Source: Euclidia mi
Lineage: Eukaryota > Arthropoda > Insecta > Lepidoptera > Erebidae
Reading direction: 5' to 3'
DNA length: 64,000 nt
NCBI GenBank assembly: GCA_944739405.2
Contig: OX123191.2
Location: 3,762,830 to 3,826,829, forward strand
Shown here: positions 54,134 through 63,885 of the stretch, one piece after another
How positions within the stretch are numbered: the first letter of the stretch is position 1
How the letters are laid out: each line of letters begins with the position of its first letter
Position numbers and translations under genes: made by a program
The notes under the pieces: model-generated
Seen by the model: the letters and a program-made list of their open reading frames with translations, nothing else
Databases searched by the model: none
Told to the model about the DNA's origin: nothing

Positions 54134-54334
54134 TTAAGCGGCGATAGCCTAGTGGTGTACGTAACGGACTGCCGAGACGATGGTGACGGGTTCTATCCCC
54201 AGTTACCCCAGGCACACACCTCTGACTTAGTTATGTGCCTATTAAAAATGGTAACTGTCTGACTAATAACTCTACCTACACCTTCGGGGACAATGGCGTG
54301 AAGTTATGTATGTATGTATGTATTGTGGTTTCTA
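54134..54334 (+). repeat. SINE-A-related full-length copy with target duplication
   Basis: Head 'cgatagcctagtggtgtacg' with A box 'tagcctagtgg', B-box 'gggttctatcc' at about 54190, body 'cacacctctgacttagttat', tail 'acctacaccttcggggacaa', 'tggcgtgaagttatgtatgt'. The flanks repeat 'gtggtttct' (54125-54133 and about 54325-54334), a likely target-site duplication. The head differs from other copies, so it is a separate subfamily with the same LINE-type tail. Confidence 0.8.
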
Positions 54335-55039
54335 CTGACGTCTGAAATTTAATACAGCGTTTGTTTTAAAATAATTTGCACGATGATAATATCTAAATTA
54401 TAATTCAATTTCCTAATGATGAAGTCTAAAAATATTAAATTTTGTATTTTCTTTTGTTACGTATTATACAGAATTAATAGCTTGTATAGCGATTGTTTTC
54501 TGAAGCTACAATAAAAAATACTGGAAATTCCACTAGGTATGTAAGACTTATTTAGGGAAATTTTTACTGGATTCTGGTGGAGAACTTAGTTTAGCTTATA
54601 GGTTTTACAATAAATCTTATCTATTTCTAGGTCATAGAAATAATCGTATTTCCCTTAAGATCCATTTCCCTTTCTCCCTAAGGTCTGAAACGGAGGTTTT
54701 CATCTCATCTTCATCTAATTAAGAGCTCAGTTCTAGTTTGTAGTAATTACTTACCAACCCTTTGTTTTTCCTTGACCTTTTGTACCTAATATCTTACTAG
54801 ATATGGTAATGTATGTATTTTACCTTTGAACGTATAATTTGGGTCTATATTTTGATGATGGATGGGAAAATTTTGAAATGAAAATGGGTATAATATACTT
54901 ATATTATTCTATCATCCAATTTTCTCCAAGCCAATATTTAGTTGAAATTTTTTATTGCTGCCTATCAAATTATCTCCAAGCCCCCAAAATAAATAGCAGT
55001 AACTGTTGTTTATTCATTTGGGTCTATTTTAATATGAAC
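54335..55039. other. Intergenic DNA, nothing recognised
   Basis: AT-rich, no gene. Confidence 0.4.
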
Positions 55040-55108
55040 TTTCTAAGGCTTTGGTCACCAAAGCCTTAGAAAACTTACAGAATCAATCCACCAAAGTTTG
55101 GTGGATTG
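55040..55108. repeat. Two consecutive near-perfect palindromes
   Basis: 55040-55055 / 55057-55072 ('tttctaaggctttggt', 1-nt spacer) and 55084-55095 / 55097-55108 ('caatccaccaaa', 1-nt spacer). The second overlaps the start of a tRNA-like head. Confidence 0.9.
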
Positions 55109-55330
55109 GTTAAGGTGGTCGCCTTCCTGCTTAGAATAACGCTAAGTGTAGTGGGTTCGATTCCCACAAGACACAACACTGTATTGTGTGATCAAAAATT
55201 TTTGTTTTCATATCTGGTTGCAATTTTTGTCCGTTTATTGAAAGTCTGTATAGTCCACTGACACAAGATGTATAGCGCGCTCTATGTTTTTTTATAAAGA
55301 AAGAAAGGTGAAAGCTAATAGCTAATTATA
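55098..55330 (+). repeat. SINE-B-like tRNA-derived copy
   Basis: 'ttggtggattggttaaggtg' leads into 'tagtgggttcgattcccaca' (B box 'ggttcgattcc'), then 'caacactgtattgtgtgatc'. The A box is degenerate. The tail is not recognisable. Confidence 0.5.
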
Positions 55331-55348
55331 TGTTCATGTATTATATTC

Positions 55349-55425
55349 TGCCCGGTAGACGGCAATAGGCTGGCCCCTAATTATATTGGGATCGAAATAT
55401 AATTTGCGAAGTGTGGGTGTGTTGA
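55349..55425 (+). repeat. SINE-A body fragment
   Basis: 'tgcccggtagacggcaatag', 'gcccctaattatattgggat', 'gcgaagtgtgggtgtg'. It ends before the usual tail. Confidence 0.7.
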
Positions 55426-55659
55426 TTGATAAATATAGATTAAAGGGAAGTTCGTATGCTTTTAGAGTTTAACTGTCCATGTTGCTACAAATGGTCAACT
55501 AATTGCTACTAATGAGATGAGTGCTGGACTTAATTCCTGTTTGAAAAAAGTCGGAAGTTACATAATCCGGGTTTCGATGCTCTTTCTTTTAATTTGTGTA
55601 AAGCGGGTGTGACACAGGCAGTCAATTTGTCAGACAGAAACAGACATTGTCCTTTAACA

Positions 55660-55978
55660 AAACAATAGGGTAGTTTCCAGGGTCAAAATAATTACATATT
55701 ATTTAGTCCGTATATTAGATTATAAAAAAATATTGGACACGTATTTTTTCTTTTTCGATTAAATAAAAAATAACAGAGATATAGCCCATTAAATTTACAT
55801 GTGACGTCACCTAGTACAAAAAAATGCAGCACGGCGTGACGTTATACGTAACTTTAATGAGCTATATCTTGGTCATTTTTGGTTTAATTTACAAATAAAA
55901 AAATACGTATCACTTATTTTTAAATAATGTAAAGGACGGACTTATAATTTTTTTTGTCGACTAGCCTATTACACTGAG
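55660..55978. mobile_element. Fold-back MITE, about 315 bp
   Basis: The two halves are imperfect complements: 'tagtccgtatattagattat', 'cacgtattttttctttttcg', 'gatatagcccattaaattta' + 'catgtgacgtcac' on the left against 'gcgtgacgttatacgtaact', 'ttaatgagctatatcttggt', 'aaaatacgtatcac', 'gtaaaggacggactt' on the right. Ends are 'aatagggtag' and 'ctagcctatt'. The centre carries CRE-like 'tgacgtca'. Non-coding; the family is unnamed by me. Confidence 0.7.
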
Positions 55979-57721
55979 ATTAAGTATATAGTCTGGCTCG
56001 TAATGGACAGTGTCTTTAGTTTCTGAAGGGTCTGTCTGAATCGAGATGGACAATTTCGTAGTATTACCTAAAGAATGTGCTATGTTTAGGAACCTCTTTA
56101 TAAGTATTACTTTAAAGGAGTTACCGTAATATTATAGAAGACATTCCAGTTAATGATGTAGCCATATGCACTATAGCGCTTGAAAAAAGTACGTTAAGTT
56201 TCAAATTATTGTTTTGCAATCATACAACCCATCAGGTGTAATCAACACATTTCAAAGCAGAATTTCTTTAACCAGTGGCCCAGTTATTTCTGTATATTTG
56301 TTCCATGATAATCATAGGTTATTATTATTGACAACTGTCTTAAATTCTATCAGCATCACTAAAAACGTAGTTTAGTGTGTATAATATACATGTGTCGTAC
56401 AGCAAACAAACACTGCATCTTTCTTGATCATATCAGTACGATAATCTCACAGCTGGTAACATATAATCCAGACATAATCCCACAACCGTGTAACAGTATA
56501 CACAAGCTTCGTTATTTACCATACGGAACCACGTTAAGCTGACTCGAAGCTCTCCGAGACTTACTTCACCGTAATTGCATCCGGAGTGACTAATTAATTT
56601 AAAATTTGCAACTTTCTAAGATGGCATCCCTGTAATGTCTCTTTAGAGGGTCATTGTCAACAATGACGTCATTTTTGTCACCACAAAGTGCACGTACTTT
56701 GTTCAAAATTATTTCTTAGTGTTGGTTGTTCCAATAGCCTAGTAAAGAGACCAATAGACGGCTACGCTGCTCGATTGCCGTCTATTACATAAAAACAACT
56801 GGTAGCAAATAAGTCAGGATCTTAACATAACGTGGTTATATTAAAAGACTATTACATGAGCAGGATAATAAAAGCTTTCCTACAGGTACTTTCCAGACAC
56901 GTAAATGCGAAGGTTTTTATTTTCAATTGTAAGTGGTATTGTCAAACTAACCGTATTATTCTCGCAAACAATCCTTTTGCAAGCACTCCTAAATATTTTA
57001 TGCTAAGCAAGAAGCATTAGCAGGTGAAATCGGGGGGCACAGCATAGTAACATTAAATATTTTCGTAGGCAACCTATTTTTCCTATGAATTTATTATGGA
57101 ATCCTACTTCGTGCGTGCCCGGACTGGATTACTATTATTCCTAGGAATCATTGAAACACACCCAGCAACAAATTTAACAATTTGCGCTTCCCATATCTCA
57201 CGAATAGAATTCATAATAATAAGGGATGTGATCAATTAACCCGCCACTTGAACTCGCGGTAATGAGCTACTTATGTTCTCCACTTTCATAATTAATTGCC
57301 TCCTGATAAATTATTCAGTACGAAAAGCCGGAGCTATTACTAGGCGGTGTATTCTGTTGCGATCGATGATAGTACTGCGAGATTTTTATGATCTCCGAGT
57401 TTATTTCGGCTGTTTCTTCTCAGAGTAGTCAGGTTAGGCCTCGGCCTCTAGCGCTAAAAAAATACTTTGTTTAAGTGTTTTTTTTTTGTAAGACCTATGA
57501 ACAAATAAATAATTTTGACTTTGACTTGGTGAGTTACTTTTATAGTTTTCTGGATCTGTTGACTGTAAGTGGAATACCTGGTTTATGGATATTGCTGTGT
57601 TATAGGGCTGAAAAGACATAGGTGATTTAATGATCTTGAGCGGTCATCACGGACTATCTTGAAAGTGGCATATGGTCGTCGAGTTATAAGCATTAAAAAT
57701 CGACGGCATATTAATAGGTAA
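55979..57721. other. Intergenic DNA, nothing recognised
   Basis: AT-rich, short frames only; no recognisable exon, RNA or repeat. Confidence 0.4.
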
Positions 57722-58129
57722 TGTTGTGACGTCGCTGTGACGTCGTGATGACACCGCCTCCCGGCCGCCTGCATCTTCGCCACCCACCGCACCTCAAGCT
57801 GCTATAAATGCTGAGGTGCTGGCTGCGCTCGTCCTTTTCTACTGGTGAACCGGTGACGAGCTAAGTGACCACCTCTCCTGGACGAACCGGCAGCAGGACT
57901 CTCAACAAAACCTTTACCATCGCCGAATCACGCGACCCTGTTTAAATCTTTGCGAATAACATTTTTTTTTGTCATTTTTTGCTAGTGAAACGCTTGCTAA
58001 ATGATGTTTTAAATTTACTTGAGAAATAAATCAATTTTTATTGTAACATTTAACCACGTTTCTCATTTAAACACACCCTAAGTAGGGATAACGTTACAGT
58101 GGACACCTGGTAGGTCTCCTTTGTTACAG
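57722..58129 (+). mobile_element. Probable long terminal repeat (LTR retrotransposon)
   Basis: It starts with TG ('tgttgtgacgtcgctgtgac') and ends with CA ('tttgttaca'); an alternative end is the earlier 'acgttaca' at 58098. Inside are a TATA box ('tataaatgctg', about 57804) and a polyadenylation signal ('aataaa', about 58025). Directly after it, 'tggcgcccacggga' looks like a primer-binding site for the 3' end of tRNA-Lys. No gag or pol follows: only about 500 bp of leader-like DNA before the CR1 LINE. So it is a truncated or LINE-interrupted LTR element. Confidence 0.5.
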
Positions 58130-58143
58130 TGGCGCCCACGGGA
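58130..58143 (+). other. Putative tRNA primer-binding site
   Basis: 'gtggcgcccacggg' follows the LTR end within 1-2 nt. Its complement ends in 'gggcgcca', as tRNA-Lys 3' ends do. Confidence 0.45.
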
Positions 58144-58261
58144 ATATATAGGTAGGGTTTTGTTGAGAATCCGCTGCCAGTGAGTTCTTTTTTTTATTTT
58201 TTTTAACTGTGTATGTGTGAAGTGGTTCCAAAGCAGTGTGTGATTATTTTAGTGGCATATA

Positions 58262-58400
58262 TTGTTTCTTTTTGCTTGTTCTATTGTGCTCGGGAAGTCG
58301 GTGGTGTTGTGCCGATCACAATAGACATTTTCTCTTTTTGTTCTGTTATGCTCGGAAGGTGGGTTTTGTGATGCGCCGGTCACAACAGACAAATTTTGTC
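58262..58400. repeat. Diverged tandem repeat, about 66-bp unit
   Basis: Two units, each 'tgttctattgtgctcgggaa' or 'tgttctgttatgctcggaag', followed by 'gccgatcacaatagaca' or 'gccggtcacaacagaca'. They lie in the leader between the LTR and the CR1 LINE. Confidence 0.8.
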
Positions 58401-58996
58401 TTACTACGCTTGGTAAGCATTTTTATATTATAACTTTTTCGGTTGCCGCGTATGATAATTAATTTAGTCAACCGCATAAGTAACAAGTTATAATCGTTTT
58501 GCTTGCGACCACGTGTCAACTAAATGACGCGCTGTGGTCACATTCTTTGATCGCATTCTTTGTATTGCGATTTAAGGCCTCACGTCCTCTAACGACGTTC
58601 TAAAGTCACCTTCGTTGATCGTATGCTTCGCGATTAGCTTTTTTAATAAAAGACCCACTGCGGCGTCATTGAGTACGGACGTGCTACAAGTTTTCTCTGT
58701 ATTTTAATCCAAAAAGTGTGCAAAAAGTGCTTAAACAATAATAACGAAATTACAAAACTAAACTTAAGTGTCTGAGTGATAAACTGTGATAAAACAATTG
58801 CAAAATTCTTAGTGATATACAACAAATAACATGTATAAACATTGAAACGGTCGCTACAATATTTAAAACTTTTGCGCAAAGTGAACTTTGGACCCATTAG
58901 TGCGAGCAAATAAATTCATCGCATACCTTCAACTATTTCTTAACCGCAACCAGCGCACAGCCGATAATTATCGCTAATTTCAATCGTTAGATAACT

Positions 58997-59068
58997 ACCA
59001 CCGGTAGCTGAGTGGTTGGCTACATAGACTGATGCATTAAGTGAGTCGGGTTCAAGCCTCAGGCAAGC
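58997..59068 (+). promoter_or_regulatory. tRNA-like Pol III promoter in CR1 5' UTR
   Basis: A perfect A box 'tagctgagtgg' (59006) and a perfect B box 'ggttcaagcc' (59049), about 32 bp between them, in a tRNA-sized segment that starts 'accaccggtagctgagtgg'. It lies 100 bp upstream of the ORF1 ATG. It is not a folded tRNA gene: I see no convincing acceptor stem. It may be a SINE head picked up by the LINE or a remnant of a SINE insertion. Confidence 0.6.
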
Positions 59069-59171
59069 ATTGTCTTTTTGAACTTTTTGTGTTTTTTTTT
59101 GCCTCAGTATCTGATATAATTTTTTGTACAATTAGTTGTATTTTCGGAAAATTGGATTACAACAAATTACA

Positions 59172-60236
59172 ATGGCGAGTGATCCTGTCCAATGGGGCTG
59201 TTGTAAGAATGAAATGGATAAAGATGAGAAATCCATAAAATGTACAACATGTGGAAGATTTTATCATTACGCCTGTCTGTCTTTGAAGGACTCGCCTAGT
59301 AAAGCTGGAAATCGGAACACTTGGAAATGCCCAAATTGTTTAAACTGTGGTCCAAAAGTCTCTAGAAAGGACTCGACGCCTATTCGGAACATATCCATGA
59401 ACAGAAGCAGTAAGAGACAAGCAGTAGATACCGCAACTCCGCCTTCGCAATTCCCGTGTGATAGAGACGAGATTCGAACCATGATCCAAGAGATTATCAA
59501 ATCGGAGTTTCAGGAAATGTTTACGGAGTTTAAGAAAGATATGGTTATTGCAATGCATAAAGAATTGGAGCCCCTTAAGCAAGAAGTGAAAGATATAATG
59601 GCCTCCATGGCCTTTATAAATGACAAATTTGAGGAGATAGAAAAACAACAACGCATAGCCAGCGAAACGCTACGAAATTTGCAGTCAGAAAATGCTGATC
59701 TTAAAACCACTATCGAAGACCTTCACATGAGAATTAACAACGTGGAACAGCAAAGCCGGTCTAATAACTTAGAACTACAATGTATGCCCGAAAACAAGAA
59801 CGAGAATTTGTATACAACAGTCGCACAACTTGGACATGTGGTAGGCTGTGAGATACATGAAAACGACATTATGCACTGTACACGAATTGCAAAGTTAAAT
59901 TCTTCCAGCGTTCGTCCCCGATCCATAATTATTCAACTGCGCTCACCAAGGCTACGTGATCAGCTCCTAGCTGCAGTTATAAAATACAACCGAGATAATC
60001 CTCAAAACAAACTAAACTGTGGACATCTGGGTTTAGCTGGACGTACCTCGCCAGTATATGTTGTTGAACACCTCTCGCCAGCGAACAAATCTCTTCATGC
60101 TGCTACTAGGTCAAAAGCCAAAGAAAAACAATATAAATATGTATGGGTAAGGAATGGTAGGATATATGTGAGAAAAACTGATAGCGCTGCATACATACTA
60201 ATTAAGAATATGGATTGTCTCAGCAAGCTGGTATGA
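59172..60236 (+). CDS. CR1-type ORF1: PHD finger, coiled coil, FP-like domain
   Basis: 354 codons, unbroken; start at the first in-frame ATG (59172, 'acaATGgcg'). Residues 10-56 form a PHD-type zinc finger (C10/C11, C24, C27, H32, C35, C53, C56). Residues about 95-210 are a long coiled coil ('KKDMVIAMHKELEPLKQEVK', 'IEKQQRIASETLRNLQSENA'). Residues about 212-350 hold a domain like that of baculovirus FP proteins and many insect LINE ORF1s ('QQSRSNNLELQCMPENKNEN', 'IHENDIMHCTRIAK', 'RPRSIIIQLRSPRLRDQLL', 'VWVRNGRIYVRK'). It is expected to bind element RNA. It is the only complete retrotransposon protein in the window. Confidence 0.85.
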   Translation: MASDPVQWGCCKNEMDKDEKSIKCTTCGRFYHYACLSLKDSPSKAGNRNTWKCPNCLNCGPKVSRKDSTPIRNISMNRSSKRQAVDTATPPSQFPCDRDEIRTMIQEIIKSEFQEMFTEFKKDMVIAMHKELEPLKQEVKDIMASMAFINDKFEEIEKQQRIASETLRNLQSENADLKTTIEDLHMRINNVEQQSRSNNLELQCMPENKNENLYTTVAQLGHVVGCEIHENDIMHCTRIAKLNSSSVRPRSIIIQLRSPRLRDQLLAAVIKYNRDNPQNKLNCGHLGLAGRTSPVYVVEHLSPANKSLHAATRSKAKEKQYKYVWVRNGRIYVRKTDSAAYILIKNMDCLSKLV

Positions 60237-60299
60237 TTTTGTACTCTAGTAGGTAATATATATTTTTATGCATGATTAAGGAACTACATTTTTATTAAA

Positions 60300-61207
60300 T
60301 TCAACTGTTTAAAGATTTATTACCAAAATTGTAGAGGACTAAGAACCAAAACTAATTCATTTTATAATAATCTATGCTGCGTGGATTATGATATTGTTAT
60401 TTTGACAGAAACTTGGTTAAATGGCAACATACTCAGCAGTGAGCTGTTTGATGGTAGATACGTGGTATATAGGAGGGACAGAGAGACGTCTAATTTTCAA
60501 AGTAGTAAAGACGGCGGGGGAGTACTCATAGCCGTATCCAAACATTTAAACTCAACACGAATTAACAGATGGGAAAGTGACTGTGAAGACCTCAGGGGAT
60601 TTTTATATAAACATTTTAAAACAAGATAGTGTAACGTTCGAATTTGAATGTCTTCTGTTGAAAGTTGCAACTTAAAGAACCTACTAGGTTAAAATCTCAG
60701 ACATGCATAGACAACTTTGCCCTTAATCTTAAAAGTTAATGTAAAGCTGAAGTCATAGAACTTGCTTTGTCTAACCATACTGCCCAAATGCTGAAATGTA
60801 ATGTTAAAAGATTATGTTTGATAAAAAGTTGGAAAATTCCTAGAAGGGATTATTGCAAGATAAATATTGAAAAATTTTAGTACTGTGTAGGGCAATTGTC
60901 ATGGTCGGATTTGTATAACATATCTAACACAAACATGGCTTATAATATTTTCTTAGATGCATTTGAATTGTTTTACAAACTATGTTTTCCTCATAGAATT
61001 ATAACTGTGCGCGTACATAAAAACCCAAACTGGGTTTCACGAGGTATAAAGGTCTGCAGTATAAGAAAACGTGAGCTTCTGTGGAAATATAGAAAAGCCT
61101 CTACTCCGGCTAACAAAGTTCAACTTATACAATACACTAAGAGATTTAGAAAGATAATCAAATTAACTCAAAAGGCCATTAATATAAATAGCATAAATAA
61201 TTCATGA
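60300..61207 (+). pseudogene. CR1 ORF2 endonuclease remnant and linker
   Basis: Before the first ATG the frame reads 'IYYQNCRGLRTKTNSFYNN', then 'DYDIVILTETWLNG' (catalytic Glu), 'SKDGGGVLIAVSKHL', and stops at 60629. The core with the DFN and SDH motifs is missing. A linker follows in other frames ('ALSNHTAQMLKCNVKRL', then 60896-61207 'MAYNIFLDAFELFYKLCFP', 'NPNWVSRGIKVCSIRKRELL'). So the endonuclease was internally deleted. Confidence 0.75.
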
Positions 61208-61420
61208 AACAAATGAAAAACTGTATGGCAGCTTATAAATGCTAATTCAAAACAAAATACACCACAAAAAGTTATAATCCAAATTATTATTGATTGCAAT
61301 ACTGTAACAAATCCATCCCAAATCTCTGACATTTTCAATAATTATTTTAGTGACAAAATTTTACCAATTAATAATTCAATTCAATTTCAATAAAAAAAAA
61401 TTACATCTTCACAAAATTCA

Positions 61421-62220
61421 ATGTTTATGAAACCAAGTGACCCACATCAAATATTAAATATAATTAATTCACTCAAAAATACTATGAGCGTGGGATATGA
61501 CGGATTACGCACAAAGGTTATAAAGCATATGAGCTACCCTCATATTATTGCCAAACCCCTTAGCTATATTTTAAACTTAGTTATAGAAAATGGCTTATTG
61601 CCTGAAAAATTAAAAATAACAGTAATCAAACCAATCTATAAAAAAAATGTAAAGAGAATATTGGTAACTACAGACTTATAGCCCCAGTATTCTCAAAGAT
61701 ATTTGAAAAATATATTTATGAAGCTCTTTATAATTATTTGGAAAAACAAGCGATTCTAGTGCATAAGGCATTTAGCCGTAATAAGTCTACAACTAAGGCA
61801 ATATACGATGTCTTAAAAATCGTGATGTCTAATGTGGATAATCGTATACCCATATGCGTAATATTCATGGATATGACCGAAGCGTTTGACTATGTGCACC
61901 ATGACGTACTGTTAACCAAGCTTGAGAGGTACGGCATAAGAGGTAACATTCTTAAACTCTTCGAATCATATCTCAAAAACCGCTCGCAGTATACAAAACT
62001 GGATAAAGTTGATTTTATCACTAAAAAGAAAGTTTCTTACGTATCCAAAAGTCGGCAAACAATGTACGGTGTCCCACAGGGAAGTATCCTGGGGCCACTT
62101 CTATTCCTCTTGTACATTAACGACCTCCCAAAAGCCACAACTAATCCAATAACGCTCTTTGCAGATGATAGCACAGTTACAAAAAATGTAATAACACTGA
62201 CACTTATAAAAAAGAAATAA
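61421..62220 (+). pseudogene. CR1 ORF2 reverse transcriptase, broken
   Basis: 61421-61681: 'LKNTMSVGYDGLRTKVIKHM', 'LLPEKLKITVIKPIYKK', then a shift near 61660. 61738-62220: 'FSRNKSTTKAIYDVLKIV', 'VIFMDMTEAFDYVHHDVLL' (first Asp), 'YGVPQGSILGPLLFLLYIND', 'ITLFADDSTVTKNV' (catalytic FADD). The stop at 62218 comes from a further shift. All catalytic Asp are kept. Confidence 0.8.
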
Positions 62221-62320
62221 AAATACTTTAGACGATGTAATTAAATGGTTAGATGCAAATAATTTACGAATTAATATTAGCAAAACTACCCTCATGACAT
62301 TCTGTCGACGTAGCAAACTC

Positions 62321-62377
62321 AGCCTCACATACTGATTGATTACTATTTGTCATGGTAATCAATCAGTATGTGAGGCT
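62321..62377. repeat. Palindrome with 23-bp arms at a deletion point in CR1 ORF2
   Basis: Arms 62321-62343 and 62355-62377 are perfect complements, loop 11 nt. Upstream is RT text ('NISKTTLMTFCRRSK'); downstream the frame resumes much later in the protein ('AHRKLRLISGTQTALSAYHG'), so coding text is also missing here. Confidence 0.95.
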
Positions 62378-62389
62378 CATCGTAAGCTT

Positions 62390-62854
62390 AGACTAATATC
62401 TGGTACGCAAACAGCCTTAAGCGCTTATCATGGGTATGTCTCATCGGTTTTACGTTACGGGTGAGTGATATGGGGTAACTCAGTAGATGTGGATAGAGCT
62501 TTTCTTGTGCAAAAAAAATGTATAAGAGCTTTAAGTGGCGCAGAATACCTTGATCATTGCAGGCCATTGTTTAAGCAATTGCGAATTCGTCCACTTGCAT
62601 GCTTATATATATTAGAGAAAGGTTTATTTGTGAAGAAGCACTCTCACTTGTTCCCTCTGAATCAACAAGTCTCTGACAGGCTTAATAAAAATAACCCTGG
62701 CAAACTCCTTGTGCCATCACAAAGACTACATTTACAAAGTAGAAATGCATATTGTATGGCAATAAAAAAATATAATAAATTACAACCTGACATAAGACTG
62801 CTACCAATTAGTAAGTTTAAAACGATAATGTTTTCTTGGCTCTCTGTAAATTAA
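62390..62854 (+). pseudogene. CR1 ORF2 C-terminal domain
   Basis: After the palindrome: 'LISGTQTALSAYHGYVSSVL', a stop (62462), then 62465-62854 open: 'MIWGNSVDVDRAFLVQKKCI', 'FKQLRIRPLACLYILEKGLF', 'MAIKKYNKLQPDIRLLPISK'. The family normally ends in this way, so the C-terminus is complete. Confidence 0.75.
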
Positions 62855-63232
62855 TTCATAAATTATAAAATTTTAGATTGTTAGAGAATTATTATATCAA
62901 CATGTTACAAATGCAATATTATGTGAATTGGGACATTAGTAAATTTTGACATTTTTAATTATTATATTGACATATTGTGTTTGTTGCAATTTTAATTTAA
63001 TTTACTTCCATTTTATATTTTATTGTATTAGTATCTAATAAATATAATTACTTATGTGATTTTAATATGACGACATTAATAATTTTGTATTTGTTTATTC
63101 ATTTATTATAGTTTGCATGCGTGATTTAAAATATTTCTACACCAGTAATGGTAGTGTATGTGATTCTGAGAATATATGTAAGACCAAAATGTACCAAATA
63201 CTAAGAAATAAATGATATTATTATTATTATTA

Positions 63233-63885
63233 TCAAACTGCAAACTTCCTTGGCCTAATAATTGATAATAAACTTACATGGAAACCACATATTGATGCAC
63301 TTTGCAAAAAAGTCAGTAAGTGTGTTTACGCACTACATGAGCTGGCTCAAATATCAAATGTAAGTTCTGTTGTGACTGCATACCATGGTCTGGTCGTTTC
63401 AATATTAAGGTACGGTATAATTTACTGGGGAAATTCAACAAATAATGATATTATCTTTAAGATGCAGAAGAGATGTATTAGAGCTACATATGTTTGCCTT
63501 AAAAGCGACGGATAGCTGTCGGCCATATTTTATAGAACATAAACTTTTAACTCTACCCTGCTTATATATATTCGAAGCAGCTGTGTTTGTCAAATGTAAT
63601 CCAACTTTATTTATGTTAGCATCAGATTTTTACAGCAGACGACAAAGAGATGTGTATTGACTTTGCATACCTAAAACTAAAACTGCTCTGATGCATAAAA
63701 GCATATTTCATATGGCATCTCTTATTTACAACAAACTGCCAAAAACAATCAAAGAATATGAGTCTTATTTGTTCAAGAAAAAATTAAATGAATATTTAAT
63801 AAATAAATGCTATTATACGGTAACCGATTATCTAAATGACAAATTATACAGTGACATTTAAATTAATTAATATTATTATTATTCT
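63233..63885 (+). pseudogene. Second CR1-type LINE, ORF2 C-terminus and tail
   Basis: It starts at the TTA repeat that ends the preceding LINE. Frames: from 63235 'NFLGLIIDNKLTWKPHIDAL', 'SILRYGIIYWGNSTNNDIIF'; 63445-63660 'SCRPYFIEHKLLTLPCLYIF'; then 'FHMASLIYNKLPKTIKEY' to a stop at 63861. Ends in (TTA)n at 63868-63884. It is homologous to 62390-62854 but clearly a different copy or subfamily. Two frameshifts. Confidence 0.75.

Larger units (their letters stand above)
58650..63232 (+). mobile_element. CR1-type non-LTR retrotransposon with intact ORF1
   Basis: 5' UTR (about 58650-59171, with a tRNA-like Pol III motif), intact ORF1 (59172-60236), fragmented ORF2 (60300-62854), 3' UTR ending in (TTA)n at 63213-63232. 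ORF2 has lost most of its endonuclease and part of the RT-thumb linkage. The 5' limit is a guess from 'gcggcgtcattgagtacgga'. Confidence 0.75.
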
